From the NCBI GenBank assembly GCA_946886255.1, contig CAMPIG010000002.1:1-59428 (forward strand): a stretch of 59,428 bases of DNA. Direction: 5' to 3'. Both the position numbers and the translations under genes were made by a program. The stretch's first letter is position 1. The number at the start of each line of letters is the position of its first letter. This stretch comes from an uncultured Cellvibrio sp. (GTDB lineage Bacteria > Pseudomonadota > Gammaproteobacteria > Pseudomonadales > Cellvibrionaceae). Under the pieces are notes generated by a model that saw only the letters and a list, made by a program, of their open reading frames with translations, was not told where the DNA came from and ran no database searches. Shown piece after piece: positions 44,955-54,653 of the stretch.

Positions 44955-45968
44955 ATGACTTCCATCAAAGATGTAGCGCTTCACGCGAACGTATCCGTAA
45001 AAACTGTTTCTCGAATTCTGGGAGGCAATGAGAATGTCAGCGAGAAGACGCGGCAGCGGGTCGCGGCAGCAATGCAAGCGCTTGAATATTATCCTTCCGC
45101 AGCTGCGCAAGCGCTGCGGGGCCAAGAGAGCGGTATTGTTTGCCTGATAACCGAACGGTTAACCACCACACCGGATTCCTTTGACATCATTGCGGGTATT
45201 CAGCATGAATGCGAGCGGCAAGGAAAACTTCTGATGATCGGGGAGTCTGGTGGCAAAGCCTCTAGTTTTGAAAAACTGGTGAATGATTTCCGTCGCCAAC
45301 GTGCGCAAGCTGTTATTTTCGCAACTGTCTTCCACCGCGAAGTTGTTGTTGAGCAAAGCTTTAATAAATGCCCACTGATTCTCGTGAATTGTTTCGAAAA
45401 GAAATTACGTCACCCAACTATCATCCCCGACGATGAGAAAGGCGCTTATGAAGCTACGTTGAATTTGTTGAAAGCTGGCCATAAAAGAATCGCATTTCTA
45501 ACACTTTTTAATGATATGCCAGCGACCACACTGCGTTTGCGCGGCTTCACAAATGCGCATCTGAAGCTGGGCGTAGAAATAGTGCCAGAGTTAATTCAAG
45601 AAGGCGTTTGCCGCGACCCTGAAGATGAATTTCTTCATATTCCGGAAATGCTGCGCGACATTATGGCGCGTCCGGAACGCCCCAGTGCAATTATGTGCGG
45701 CAACGACAAAATGGCCATGCGAGTGTACATGCTTATTCGGCGGATGGGATACAAGATTCCCGAAACCATTTCCATTGTGGGCTATGACAACTATCGAATG
45801 ATTGCGGAAAATCTTGTTCCTAAACTTACAACCGTTTCCCTTCCTTATTTTCAGATGGGACAAAAAGCAGCACAGCTGGCGCTGGAAGAAGACACACCCA
45901 AAAAAGTCTACCTGATCGGCGGTGAACAAGTTATCCGAGGTTCGGTAGCACCACCCAGCGCCGGTTAG
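44955..45968 (+). CDS. LacI-family regulator of the fructan locus
   Basis: 337 residues. N-terminal helix-turn-helix and hinge (TSIKDVALHANVSVKTVSRIL, then NVSEKTRQRVAAAMQALEYYPS) and a periplasmic-binding-protein-like effector domain (residues ~60-335, with a typical PSAIMCGNDKMA strand and SIVGYDN). LacI proteins bind CG-centred palindromes; five such sites lie in this locus, including its own promoter. Probable inducer: fructose, sucrose or a fructo-oligosaccharide. ATG 44955 is chosen by alignment with the usual LacI N-terminus; GTG 44940 would add five residues. Cotranscribed with the LacY-like transporter 27 bases downstream. Confidence 0.92.
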   Translation: MTSIKDVALHANVSVKTVSRILGGNENVSEKTRQRVAAAMQALEYYPSAAAQALRGQESGIVCLITERLTTTPDSFDIIAGIQHECERQGKLLMIGESGGKASSFEKLVNDFRRQRAQAVIFATVFHREVVVEQSFNKCPLILVNCFEKKLRHPTIIPDDEKGAYEATLNLLKAGHKRIAFLTLFNDMPATTLRLRGFTNAHLKLGVEIVPELIQEGVCRDPEDEFLHIPEMLRDIMARPERPSAIMCGNDKMAMRVYMLIRRMGYKIPETISIVGYDNYRMIAENLVPKLTTVSLPYFQMGQKAAQLALEEDTPKKVYLIGGEQVIRGSVAPPSAG

Positions 45969-45995
45969 CGCCGGCTACTATGTTGGAAAAAGCAA

Positions 45996-47240
45996 ATGAG
46001 AATAACGATGAAACTAACACGCGTGACAAAAAATTACTGGTTATTAAGTATTTGTTTATTCAGTTTCTTTCTTACCTGGTCATTTGCTTTTTCTCTTTTT
46101 CCTATCTGGCTCAACCAGTATATTGGCCTGAGCGGTGAACGCACAGGTCTTATTTTCAGCCTCAACTCCCTCACTGCACTTTTAATTATGCCGCTTTACG
46201 GCTTTATCCAAGATAAATTAGGTGTCAAACGCTCTTTATTATTTGCAGTGGGGATACTACTGATTTTAAGTGGTCCTTTTTTTATTTTAATTTACGCCCC
46301 CCTCTTGAAAAGTCATTTCTACCTCGGCGCAATAATAGGAGGAATTTACTTTTCCATCACCTTTTTAGCCGGCGTGGGCGCGGTAGAAACATATGTTGAA
46401 CGCATCAGTCGGCGCACTGGATTTGAATTTGGCAAAGCGCGGATGTGGGGATCGCTCGGCTGGGCCTGTGCAACATTTTTTGCAGGGTATCTTTTTAATA
46501 TCAATCCAAATATCAATTTTTATCTAGCCAGTGCATGTGCCCTAATATTCATGCTGGCACTGCTAATGGTTTCTACCGCGCCAGATGCTGATGAGCCAAA
46601 TATCGCTGGTGCATCATTGAACGCGCGCGAAGCATTGGATTTATTACGGCTGCCACGCTTTTGGGCATTTGCTATCTACGTAATTGGAGTCAATTGCCTT
46701 TATTACGTTTATGACCAACAATTTCCAATTTATTTTTCCTCGCTATTCCCGTCCAGCGCCGAGGGTAATTCGATGTATGGCTACCTCAATTCACTCCAGG
46801 TGTTTCTAGAAGCTGGCGGTATGTTTTTAGCGCCCTTCATTGTGAATAAGATCGGGGCAAAAAATGGATTATTACTGGCCGGCGCTATTATGGCTTGTCG
46901 GATTTTGGGGTCAGGATTCGCCTCGACGCCTCTGGAAATCTCCGCGATGAAGCTGCTGCACGCCGCTGAATTGCCGATCATGCTCATCGCAATTTTTAAA
47001 TACATAACCAGTAGCTTTGACCCACGTTTGTCTTCGACACTTTATTTGGTAGGGTTCCAGTTTATGACCCAAGTAGCCTCCAGTGCGCTATCGGTCGTCG
47101 CAGGCGCCATGTATGACAATTTTGGCTTCGCCACTTCCTATAAAATGATGGGGATCATTGTTGTTATTTTTCTTATCATTTCTGCGTTTTTACTTCGTAG
47201 TGACAATGAATCGAATCTGCAACTTCAACCATCCAGTTAA
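45996..47240 (+). CDS. LacY/CscB-like oligosaccharide:H+ symporter
   Basis: 414-residue MFS protein with twelve hydrophobic segments. Features of the oligosaccharide:H+ symporter family (LacY, RafB, CscB): FFLTWSFAFSLFPIWLNQYIGLSG in TM1, LYGFIQDKLGVKRSLL after TM2, GAVETYVERISRRTGFEFGKARMWGSLGWA around TM4-TM5 (with the Glu/Arg pair used for sugar and proton binding) and an MMG at the start of TM12. Imports an intact di- or oligosaccharide, most likely sucrose or short fructans for the cytoplasmic GH32. ATG 45996 has GGAA eight bases upstream; ATG 46008 is possible. Six bases before the ROK gene. Confidence 0.88.
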   Translation: MRITMKLTRVTKNYWLLSICLFSFFLTWSFAFSLFPIWLNQYIGLSGERTGLIFSLNSLTALLIMPLYGFIQDKLGVKRSLLFAVGILLILSGPFFILIYAPLLKSHFYLGAIIGGIYFSITFLAGVGAVETYVERISRRTGFEFGKARMWGSLGWACATFFAGYLFNINPNINFYLASACALIFMLALLMVSTAPDADEPNIAGASLNAREALDLLRLPRFWAFAIYVIGVNCLYYVYDQQFPIYFSSLFPSSAEGNSMYGYLNSLQVFLEAGGMFLAPFIVNKIGAKNGLLLAGAIMACRILGSGFASTPLEISAMKLLHAAELPIMLIAIFKYITSSFDPRLSSTLYLVGFQFMTQVASSALSVVAGAMYDNFGFATSYKMMGIIVVIFLIISAFLLRSDNESNLQLQPSS

Positions 47241-47246
47241 ACAACC

Positions 47247-48377
47247 ATGAGTCAAGGACAAAACTCATCCAGCCAACGGGAGAAGAATGAAAAAATCATT
47301 CTGCTACTTATTCGCAAACATCAGCAAATATCAAAAGCAGACATTGCTCATATAACATGTTTAACTTACCCTGCCGTAGCCAGAATTGTTGACAACTTGG
47401 AAGATAAGGGCTTAGTAAGAAAAAAAGGCATACTGAAAAAACAAATTGGAAAACCCACCACTATTTATGAAATAAACGGTGTTGGACAATTTGCAATTGG
47501 CATAGAGATTAGAGATCAAAAGGTCGTGATAGCAGTGATTGATTTCCAAGGAACACCGCTAATAATTAAAGAATCCGCCACCCACCTCACACCCATTAAT
47601 CTTTCCAACTCAATTTACAAGCTACTCTTTCGCATTATCAACTCTTTAGACATAGAGCAGCGTCAGAAAATCATTGGAATCGGACTAGTCAATAGCGAAA
47701 ATGAAAATATCTGTATGTTGGAAGTAAAGCATCACTTGACTGCTCTACTAAAAACCCAAAATGACCATTCACTTCACAATCTCTCAATTATTGTCGCCTC
47801 CCATGGGATAGCAACCGCGGCAACAGAGATATTAAAAAATTCATCTGCGGCTAGAAAAAACGTCCTTTATATCTATATAGGAAAAGGTATAGACGGCTGC
47901 TTTATTTTTTCAAACAAAATTAACCTCCACCGGCCTCGCGAAAAAAAATTTCTAGCTTCTATGCCAATTTCCTTAACTAGAAATAGCGTTAATTTAGTAA
48001 CTCAATACAGCACACTCAACGAGCAATCATCCCTGGATAGTTTACAACGAGATCTTATCGATACCTCCCAATGGCCGATAATTTACTCAGATTTGATGGA
48101 GAACACCTCGGAAGCCAATATAATCGTTATGGAATGGATCCAGCGTGCAGCTAATGCGCTAGCATTTTCCATTGAAGCAAGCGCCAGCTTGCATCAATTA
48201 GATGAAGTGATTTTAGGTTCTTCCATACATCAAGCCTGGTTATCCGTTATCGTTAACAACATTAGAGAAAAAGTTTCCTATCAGTTAACCGATAATATTC
48301 GCAGCGCATCAACGGGCAACAATGCTGCGATTATCGGTAGCGCAGCATTGTTATTAATTGATGGCATTCCCGATTAA
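47247..48377 (+). CDS. ROK-family transcriptional regulator (no kinase motifs)
   Basis: 376 residues. N-terminal winged helix (HQQISKADIAHITCLTYPAVARIVDNLEDKGLV, split here as HQQISKADIAH and AVARIVDNLEDKGLV) followed by a ROK-type sugar-kinase fold. The ATP-binding DxGGT and the zinc CxCGxxGC motifs of active ROK kinases are not seen, so it should act as a sugar-sensing repressor like NagC/Mlc. Many A/T-rich codons compared with its neighbours may indicate different ancestry. Third gene of the lacI operon. Target sites unknown; the odd palindrome at 28579 is one candidate. Confidence 0.8.
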   Translation: MSQGQNSSSQREKNEKIILLLIRKHQQISKADIAHITCLTYPAVARIVDNLEDKGLVRKKGILKKQIGKPTTIYEINGVGQFAIGIEIRDQKVVIAVIDFQGTPLIIKESATHLTPINLSNSIYKLLFRIINSLDIEQRQKIIGIGLVNSENENICMLEVKHHLTALLKTQNDHSLHNLSIIVASHGIATAATEILKNSSAARKNVLYIYIGKGIDGCFIFSNKINLHRPREKKFLASMPISLTRNSVNLVTQYSTLNEQSSLDSLQRDLIDTSQWPIIYSDLMENTSEANIIVMEWIQRAANALAFSIEASASLHQLDEVILGSSIHQAWLSVIVNNIREKVSYQLTDNIRSASTGNNAAIIGSAALLLIDGIPD

Positions 48378-48435
48378 TGACAATTTAATGTATCCATTTT
48401 CATAAGATATCTATGGACTCATTGGACAAAAAAGC

Positions 48436-48462
48436 ATAAAAAAACCCGCATTTCTGCGGGTT
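48436..48462 (-). terminator. Intrinsic terminator after tRNA-Leu
   Basis: AACCCGCA, loop TTTC, TGCGGGTT, followed on the minus strand by seven T. Ends the folP-glmM-tpiA-secG-tRNA transcript about 35 bases past the tRNA. Confidence 0.85.
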
Positions 48463-48496
48463 CTCGGACGATGCAGGAACACATCGGTTTTGCTTG

Positions 48497-48581
48497 TGGT
48501 ACCCAAGGCCGGACTCGAACCGGCACAGCTTGCGCCACTACCACCTCAAGGTAGCGTGTCTACCAATTCCACCACTTGGGC
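48497..48581 (-). tRNA. tRNA-Leu, anticodon GAG
   Basis: 85 bases with encoded CCA. Acceptor stem GCCCAAG pairs with CTTGGGT (one G-T pair); D-loop GGTAGAC; anticodon stem CTACC / GGTAG around loop TTGAGGT, giving GAG; long variable arm as expected for class II tRNA-Leu; T-loop GGTTCGAGTCC. It reads CUC and CUU. The same tRNA follows secG in E. coli (leuU) and Pseudomonas, so the assignment is well supported by position. Confidence 0.96.
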
Positions 48582-48592
48582 TTTAAAACTTT

Positions 48593-48961
48593 TTACTCTA
48601 CAGATTCCGGTGCAGCAGGCACGTCGCTGGTCGCGGCGGGAGCCGCTTCCTCAACCGTCGGAACATCTGATTGCGGTACAACTTGCTGGTTTTCAACCGG
48701 TACCGGAACTCCATCTACAGCGATGGATGTGTTGTTCTTGGCAATAACCGCCAAACCAAAACTGGTGCAGAAAAAGATAGTTGCCAGGATTGCCGTGGCG
48801 CGAGTAAAGAAGCTGCCACCGCCCTGACTACCAAATACAGTTTGCGATGCACCAGCACCAAAAGATGCTCCGGCTGCAGCGCCCTTACCTTGTTGCAACA
48901 GAATAAAGGCAATGATGGCCAAGGCTGTCAACACATGAATAACAAGAATAATTTTTTCCAT
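48593..48961 (-). CDS. secG: Preprotein translocase subunit SecG
   Basis: 122 residues, two transmembrane helices (IILVIHVLTALAIIAFILLQQ and a second around TAILATIFFCTSFGLAVI) with the conserved QQGKGAAAGASFGAGASQTVFGSQG loop between them (read as QQGKGAAAGASFGAG then SQTVFGSQG). SecG supports the SecYEG channel in protein export. The C-terminal ~45 residues are Pro/Val/Glu-rich and acidic, as in pseudomonads. The start at ATG 48961 has AGAGAG upstream; the longer frame to 49024 lacks support. Confidence 0.95.
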   Translation of the reverse strand: MEKIILVIHVLTALAIIAFILLQQGKGAAAGASFGAGASQTVFGSQGGGSFFTRATAILATIFFCTSFGLAVIAKNNTSIAVDGVPVPVENQQVVPQSDVPTVEEAAPAATSDVPAAPESVE

Positions 48962-49036
48962 TGTTATGCTCTCTGGTTGAACAGTTAATGTTAACACCTG
49001 ATGTCTAGTTGCTATAGTCAGCAATTAACATCGGCA

Positions 49037-49801
49037 TTACACATCCGCTGCTCGACATATACTTAAAAACTCTTCGGCATCCAATGAAGCCCCACCGAGC
49101 AAGGCCCCATCGATATCCGCCATGGCAAACAGTTGGGCTGCGTTATTGGCCTTGACACTGCCACCGTACAAAATACGAACTCGCTGCCCCACATCACCTA
49201 AAAGTTCACGAATAAAATGATGAACTTCTTGTGCTTGTTCCGGCGTTGCTGTCTTACCTGTGCCTACCGCCCAGACCGGTTCGTAGGCAACTACGGCACG
49301 CTCAAAAGCATCACATCCGACCAGCTCGACAACAGCATTCAGTTGTCGATGAATAACAGCCAATGCCTGACCGGCTTCTCGTTGCTCCAGCGACTCCCCG
49401 ACGCAGAGGATGGGGATCAACCGTTCACGCTGCACAGCAATGAATTTTTGTGCAACCTGAATATCAGATTCCTGCTGCATCCGACGGCGCTCGTTATGAC
49501 CTACGATAACGTAACGGCACTGCCACTCGGCCAGCATCCGGGCAGAAACTTCACCCGTGTACGCACCACTTTCGTGCTCACTCACACTTTGCGCACCCAG
49601 CACAATAGCGGATGGGGCGAGTAACTCCAGTGTGTGTTGAAGGTAGGGGAAGGGTGGACAGACTGCAACTTCAGCCTCGCGCTTACCCTGCCAACCGCTT
49701 ACTACCTTGGCTAACAGTTCAGCGTTGATGCGCTGGCTGCCATTCATTTTCCAGTTGCCTACAACCAACTGGCGACGCTTGGTGTTATTTGCCTTGTTCA
49801 A
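49037..49801 (-). CDS. tpiA: Triosephosphate isomerase
   Basis: 254 residues; interconverts dihydroxyacetone phosphate and glyceraldehyde 3-phosphate. Active-site Lys in VVGNWKMNG, His in VIVGHNERR, Glu in AYEPVWAVGTG, and the mobile loop GTGKTATPEQAQ. The His motif is usually GHSERR; here Ser is Asn. The start codon is TTG at 49801: GGGGGAGG lies six bases upstream, there is no usable Met before the active-site Lys, and the N-terminal strand needs these residues. Located between glmM and secG as in Pseudomonas. Confidence 0.93.
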   Translation of the reverse strand: MNKANNTKRRQLVVGNWKMNGSQRINAELLAKVVSGWQGKREAEVAVCPPFPYLQHTLELLAPSAIVLGAQSVSEHESGAYTGEVSARMLAEWQCRYVIVGHNERRRMQQESDIQVAQKFIAVQRERLIPILCVGESLEQREAGQALAVIHRQLNAVVELVGCDAFERAVVAYEPVWAVGTGKTATPEQAQEVHHFIRELLGDVGQRVRILYGGSVKANNAAQLFAMADIDGALLGGASLDAEEFLSICRAADV

Positions 49802-49807
49802 GCAATA

Positions 49808-49815
49808 CCTCCCCC
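49808..49815 (-). promoter_or_regulatory. Strong ribosome-binding site fixing the TTG start of tpiA
   Basis: GGGGGAGG on the minus strand, six bases before TTG 49801. The strength of this site compensates for the weak start codon. Confidence 0.7.
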
Positions 49816-49949
49816 AAAGCGGGCGCTAATGTTAGCTAAGATGGGTTGAACATACAATCCCATTTTTAACGGCCACGCCCAACTTTCTATCAGTTTATGG
49901 TCGAGTCATTCGATTTGTTGCCGATTCAAACCTTTCCTGTTTTTGAAGC

Positions 49950-51287
49950 TTAGTTCAAAACAGTCTCAACCACCGAAGCCAGTTCCTGGGCCAACTCTTT
50001 GACCTGATTTTTATTTTGCCCTTCTACCATCACCCGTACTACCGGCTCCGTACCGGAGGGCCGCAACAATACTCTTCCCGTACCCGCCAGTTTGTCCTCA
50101 ATTTGGGCAACGGCACTCTGTATGGTTGCGTCTGCATTAACGTCAATTCGCTTCGCCATATGAACATTAATCATGGTTTGCGGCAACTTTTGCATGCCCT
50201 TCTTGGCTTTGTGAAGCGGAACACCCAAGGTGGTAATCGCCAGCAACACTTGCAATGCCGCGATAATGCCATCACCTGTGGTTGTCACATTGCTACAGAC
50301 AATATGACCGGAATTTTCACCACCGAGCGACCAGCCTTTATCGCGCATCATTTCAATGACATACCGATCTCCTACCTTGGCGCGACCGAAAGGAACACCC
50401 AGTTCTTTGAGTCCTAATTCAAAACCGAAGTTACTCATTAGTGTTCCAGCAACCCCATCACATCCACCGCCATATTGCTGCTGATGAGCAGCGATGATGT
50501 ACAGTAATTCATCGCCATCCACTAATTCGCCTTTATGATCGACGAAAATAACCCGATCGCCATCGCCATCAAAAGCAATCCCCAGATCCGCACCGACTTC
50601 CACAACATGTTCCTGCAGGGCTTCTGGTTTGGTAGAGCCGCAGCTGCGGTTGATGTTGGTCCCGTTGGGCTCAACAAACAATGGAACCACTTTGGCTCCC
50701 AACTCGGTAAAAACACTAGGAGCGATGTTGTAGGTCGCACCGTGGGCACAATCCAGCACAATCTGCAGCCCTTGTAAGCTGAAGCCCCAAGGCATGGTGC
50801 CTTTGCAAAATTCAATATAACGACCGGATGCATCGGTAATGCGCCGCGCTTTACCCAGACGCTCCGCCGTCACCATCGGCTTTTCCAACTGTTCTTCAAT
50901 CAATAGTTCAATGTCGTCCGGCAGCTTGGTGCCATTGCCGCTGAAAAATTTGATGCCGTTGTCGACATAGCTATTGTGGGAGGCACTGATTACGATCCCG
51001 GCCTGAGCCTGAAACGTGCGCGTGAGATAGGCCACTCCGGGAGTGGGCATGGGGCCCAGCAAGCCGACATCAACCCCTGCATTGATAAGCCCCGCCTGAA
51101 AGGCAGACTCGAACATATAACCGGAGATGCGAGTATCCTTGCCAATCAGAATCATATTCGGCCCGGAAAAGCGATCCATCAGCACACAACCCGCCGCCCA
51201 TCCCAGCTTGAGCATGAAGTCAGGCGTAATGGGAAACTCACCAACCAGGCCACGAATGCCGTCGGTGCCAAAATATTTGCGCGTCAT
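49950..51287 (-). CDS. glmM: Phosphoglucosamine mutase
   Basis: 445 residues; converts glucosamine 6-phosphate to glucosamine 1-phosphate for peptidoglycan and LPS. N-terminal [11 protein letters not shown], phosphoserine loop [13 protein letters not shown] (Ser near 102), metal loop DGDGDR, sugar-binding GGENSGH and the phosphate-binding [12 protein letters not shown] near the end. ATG 51287 is set by the conserved N-terminus; the open frame continues 45 codons upstream without homology. Downstream of folP by 88 bases in the same direction. Confidence 0.96.
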   Translation of the reverse strand: MTRKYFGTDGIRGLVGEFPITPDFMLKLGWAAGCVLMDRFSGPNMILIGKDTRISGYMFESAFQAGLINAGVDVGLLGPMPTPGVAYLTRTFQAQAGIVISASHNSYVDNGIKFFSGNGTKLPDDIELLIEEQLEKPMVTAERLGKARRITDASGRYIEFCKGTMPWGFSLQGLQIVLDCAHGATYNIAPSVFTELGAKVVPLFVEPNGTNINRSCGSTKPEALQEHVVEVGADLGIAFDGDGDRVIFVDHKGELVDGDELLYIIAAHQQQYGGGCDGVAGTLMSNFGFELGLKELGVPFGRAKVGDRYVIEMMRDKGWSLGGENSGHIVCSNVTTTGDGIIAALQVLLAITTLGVPLHKAKKGMQKLPQTMINVHMAKRIDVNADATIQSAVAQIEDKLAGTGRVLLRPSGTEPVVRVMVEGQNKNQVKELAQELASVVETVLN

Positions 51288-51375
51288 AGATGCCAGACTC
51301 CGTTCACCTTTATGTTCGGTAAGTATGATGTAGTAGAAAGTGGGGCAGCATTTTACGCAATGCTGCAGTTTTTTT

Positions 51376-52227
51376 TCAGTTATTTTTAATCTGATTAATG
51401 GCGGCCATGACTTTGAGTGCATCTACCGTTGCAGCCACATCATGGACACGGATGATATTAGCTCCGCGTTCTGCCGCCGCCAGTGCCAGCGCAAGACTTC
51501 CCGGCAGACGCTCGTGGACGTCACGCTCAAGCAGCGTAGCCAGCATGGATTTTCGTGAAAGGCCTACCAGCACAGGATAACCTAGCGCCTGTAACTCCCC
51601 CAACCGGGCCAATAGCGTGAGATTGTGTTCCAGGGTTTTTCCAAATCCAAATCCGGGATCGAGAATAATTTGTTCAGCGGAAATGCCCACCGCTCGACAT
51701 GTTTTCGCGCGCGCCAGAAGAAAATTTTTCACCTCATCCACAACATGGCTGTAGGTGGGGCGCTCCTGCATACGGTCCGGCTCACCTTGCATATGCATGA
51801 GACAGACCGGCAAGCCACTCGCCGCCGCCGCCGCAAGTGCGCCCTCGCGTTGCAGGGCACGGACATCGTTGATAATCCCGGCACCCACCGCAGCAGATTC
51901 ACGGATAACACTGGCGGTGCTGGTATCGATCGAAACAATTGCTCCCAGCTCACGCACCAGGATTTCTACCACCGGCACCACACGATCCAGTTCCTCCTGC
52001 TCAGATACCGGCTTGGCACCTGGGCGGGTCGACTCTCCACCCACGTCAATCACTTGTGCGCCTTCCGCCAACATCTGCGCCCCCTTTTGCACGGCGAGAT
52101 CTAACGCCAAACGGTTATCGCGATAATAATTACCACCATCCGAAAAGGAGTCGGGAGTCGTGTTGAGAATACCCATGACGACCGGCCTGCTTACATCAAG
52201 CCGCCGGGTACCACAAAGGAGTTGCAT
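51376..52227 (-). CDS. folP: Dihydropteroate synthase
   Basis: 283 residues; joins p-aminobenzoate to the pterin diphosphate in folate synthesis, the sulfonamide target. Motifs: [54 protein letters not shown] and a closing [15 protein letters not shown] 52227 has GAGG upstream. It follows ftsH as in E. coli and Pseudomonas, separated by a terminator. Confidence 0.96.
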   Translation of the reverse strand: MQLLCGTRRLDVSRPVVMGILNTTPDSFSDGGNYYRDNRLALDLAVQKGAQMLAEGAQVIDVGGESTRPGAKPVSEQEELDRVVPVVEILVRELGAIVSIDTSTASVIRESAAVGAGIINDVRALQREGALAAAAASGLPVCLMHMQGEPDRMQERPTYSHVVDEVKNFLLARAKTCRAVGISAEQIILDPGFGFGKTLEHNLTLLARLGELQALGYPVLVGLSRKSMLATLLERDVHERLPGSLALALAAAERGANIIRVHDVAATVDALKVMAAINQIKNN

Positions 52228-52280
52228 CGAGGACCTCGGAAAGCAAAACAAATAAGCTGATTTTTAATGGCTGCACTATA

Positions 52281-52309
52281 AAAAACAACCCCGGAGCAAG
52301 CCCGGGGTT
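52281..52309 (-). terminator. Intrinsic terminator after ftsH
   Basis: AACCCCGG, seven-base loop, CCGGGGTT, then GTTTTT on the minus strand, in the 104 bases between ftsH and folP. Confidence 0.85.
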
Positions 52310-52331
52310 ATCGTCAGTGAATTTGTGGCAG

Positions 52332-54260
52332 TTAGTGATCTTTAGCGGGACCGCCAATGGGGCCGGCAGGATTCTCATCTGAATTCTTTTTACCCTCGCC
52401 CGCCGTATCTTTGGGACGCAAATGACCGTTGAAGTCATCATCATGCCAATCCCGAGGTGGGCGTACTTTGCGACGGGCCATCAGATCATCAACCTGTTCA
52501 GAGTCGATGGTCTCGTACTCCATCAAGGCATCCTTCATCGCTTCCAGAATATCGCGATTATCTTCCAGGATTTTTTCCGCGCGGGTATAGCATTCATCAA
52601 TAATCCGACGGACTTCCTCATCGATTAATTTGGAGGTTTCATCAGAATACTGTTGGGAAGACATTCCCGGGTAAGCACCTTCATCTTCACCGTAATGAAG
52701 CGGACCCAACTTGCTCGATAAGCCCCACTTTGTAACCATCCGACGTGCCAGATCAGTAGCGCGCTCAATATCATTGGAGGCACCGGTGGTAATCCCATCG
52801 AAGCCCAAAGTCATTTCTTCTGCGATACGACCGCCAAACAAGGTACAGATGCTCGATTCAAGTGAGCGCTTACTCATGCTGTATTTGTCGGCTTCCGGCA
52901 AGAATTGAGTCACCCCCAATGCACGCCCCCGGGGAATAATCGTTACCTTATGGACCGGATCGTGCTCCGGTACAAGCCGCGCCACAATCGCGTGACCGGC
53001 TTCGTGATAGGCAGTGTTTTCCTTCTCTTTCTCGCTCATCACCATGGTACGACGCTCAGCGCCCATCATGATCTTGTCACGCGCCTTCTCAAAATCCTCC
53101 ATTGTCACGAGCCGCTTGTTGCCGCGTGCCGCAAACAATGCAGCTTCGTTAACCAGGTTAGCCAAATCCGCGCCAGAGAAACCTGGTGTACCACGAGCAA
53201 TAACCGAAGCGCTTACCCGCTCATCAATCGGGACTTTACGCATATGCACTTTCAGGATTTGCTCACGGCCGCGAATATCCGGCAGACCTACAAACACTTG
53301 GCGGTCAAAGCGGCCTGGGCGCAAAAGAGCACGATCCAATACATCAGCCCGGTTGGTAGCCGCAATGATGATGACGCCATCATTGCCTTCAAAGCCGTCC
53401 ATCTCAACCAACAATTGGTTCAACGTTTGTTCGCGCTCGTCATGACCACCGCCATGACCACCGCCACGATGACGACCAACGGCATCGATCTCATCAATAA
53501 AGATAATGCAGGGAGCCTGCTTCTTGGCCTGGTCGAACATATCGCGCACACGGGATGCACCGACACCCACAAACATTTCCACAAAATCAGAACCGGAAAT
53601 CGAGAAGAAAGGTACTTTCGCCTCCCCCGCAATGGCCTTTGCTAACAGGGTTTTACCAGTACCTGGTGGACCAACCATCAGTACACCGCGTGGAATTTTA
53701 CCGCCCAGCCGCTGGAATTTTGATGGATCACGGAGGTACTCAACCAGCTCCTGAACTTCCTCTTTCGCTTCATCCACTCCAGCCACATCGGCAAAGCTGG
53801 TCTTGATCTGATCTTCACCGAGTAGCCGAGCCTTACTCTTACCAAAGCTCATCGGGCCGCCACGGCCACCACCCCCACCTTGCATCTGGCGCATAAAAAA
53901 CAGAAATACCGCGATAATGATCAGAATAGGGAAGCTGGCGACCAATAATTGGTGCCACAGGCTGGGTTGTTCGATTTCACGACCTTTAACGGCGACATTA
54001 TGATTTAACAAGTCGTCTATAAGCTTGGGGTCCTGAATATTAGGGCGAATGGTTTTAAAGGGACTGTTGTTGGTGTATAGGCCGTCGATGGTCAGGCCAT
54101 CAATGGTCACTTCCCGCACGCGATTATCTTTTACCGCGAGGATGAACTCGGAGTAACTCAAGCTCTCGTTGCTGGAGGTCTTGTTGAAGTTTTCAAACAC
54201 GCTGAACAGGACCACAGCGATGACCAGCCATAAAATCAGATTTTTTGTCATATCGTTCAA
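52332..54260 (-). CDS. ftsH: ATP-dependent zinc metalloprotease FtsH
   Basis: 642 residues, inner-membrane AAA+ protease for membrane quality control and sigma-32/LpxC turnover. TM1 ([15 protein letters not shown]), periplasmic domain, TM2 ([14 protein letters not shown]), Walker [14 protein letters not shown] (~197), Walker [12 protein letters not shown], second region of homology RPGRFDRQ, and the zinc site HEAGH (~418). The C-terminus is long, with a hydrophilic tail. Start: TTG 54260 has GAGGAAG eight bases upstream; ATG 54251 (MTKNLILWL) fits E. coli but has no ribosome-binding site at the right distance. The usual upstream partner rlmE is not in the window. Confidence 0.95.
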   Translation of the reverse strand: MNDMTKNLILWLVIAVVLFSVFENFNKTSSNESLSYSEFILAVKDNRVREVTIDGLTIDGLYTNNSPFKTIRPNIQDPKLIDDLLNHNVAVKGREIEQPSLWHQLLVASFPILIIIAVFLFFMRQMQGGGGGRGGPMSFGKSKARLLGEDQIKTSFADVAGVDEAKEEVQELVEYLRDPSKFQRLGGKIPRGVLMVGPPGTGKTLLAKAIAGEAKVPFFSISGSDFVEMFVGVGASRVRDMFDQAKKQAPCIIFIDEIDAVGRHRGGGHGGGHDEREQTLNQLLVEMDGFEGNDGVIIIAATNRADVLDRALLRPGRFDRQVFVGLPDIRGREQILKVHMRKVPIDERVSASVIARGTPGFSGADLANLVNEAALFAARGNKRLVTMEDFEKARDKIMMGAERRTMVMSEKEKENTAYHEAGHAIVARLVPEHDPVHKVTIIPRGRALGVTQFLPEADKYSMSKRSLESSICTLFGGRIAEEMTLGFDGITTGASNDIERATDLARRMVTKWGLSSKLGPLHYGEDEGAYPGMSSQQYSDETSKLIDEEVRRIIDECYTRAEKILEDNRDILEAMKDALMEYETIDSEQVDDLMARRKVRPPRDWHDDDFNGHLRPKDTAGEGKKNSDENPAGPIGGPAKDH

Positions 54261-54653
54261 GGACGCTTCCTCAGTCGCACATCAAAAATATTCGCGTTGT
54301 TGTATCAGTATAGTGTGGAAGATCAACAGACACACCTAATAGCAAGATGGTGATTTGCAAAATTCCGGGCTACTTAACAATAAATTACACAATGTTCCGG
54401 CACGGTTTTCTCTACTGACGACCGAGAAAGACTGGCCAAAGGCTTTGGCCGTGCTGCTGTCAATTGGTTTCACCTATCATCATCAATTGCACCAGCCTGG
54501 CAGCTGTATTTGTGTCATCCGCTCATAGTGGGGGCCATCCGACGCATTGCAAGGTCAGGAAAGGAACCTGCCCCCTCATCTAATTAACGCTATCGGGAGC
54601 TCATGAGCTACAATAATTGGCTTTTTAACCCCCGGACCTTCAAAGGTAATTGT
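54261..54653. other. Divergent region between ftsH and yhbY
   Basis: About 390 bases where rlmE would be expected in related genomes. I find no rlmE remnant. An imperfect GC-rich pairing near 54527-54578 (TGGGGGCCA and TGCCCCC) could be an RNA structure or leader, but it lacks the features of known small RNAs. Confidence 0.45.

Noticed and set aside
15622..48377. Insertion sequences, integrase, CRISPR array or direct repeats that would mark the fructan locus as a mobile element
   Set aside because: No transposase, recombinase or regularly spaced repeat was seen; island status rests only on the tRNA boundary and gene content.
52905..53645. 246-codon open frame on the plus strand
   Set aside because: Antisense shadow of ftsH, whose protein is fully conserved in this interval.
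54527..54585. Possible signal recognition particle (4.5S) RNA, because of a GGTCAGG-AAAGGAA stretch between GGGGG and CCCCC
   Set aside because: The conserved apical loop (CCGGAAGGAAGCAGC-like) is not present and the pairing between the ends is too short.
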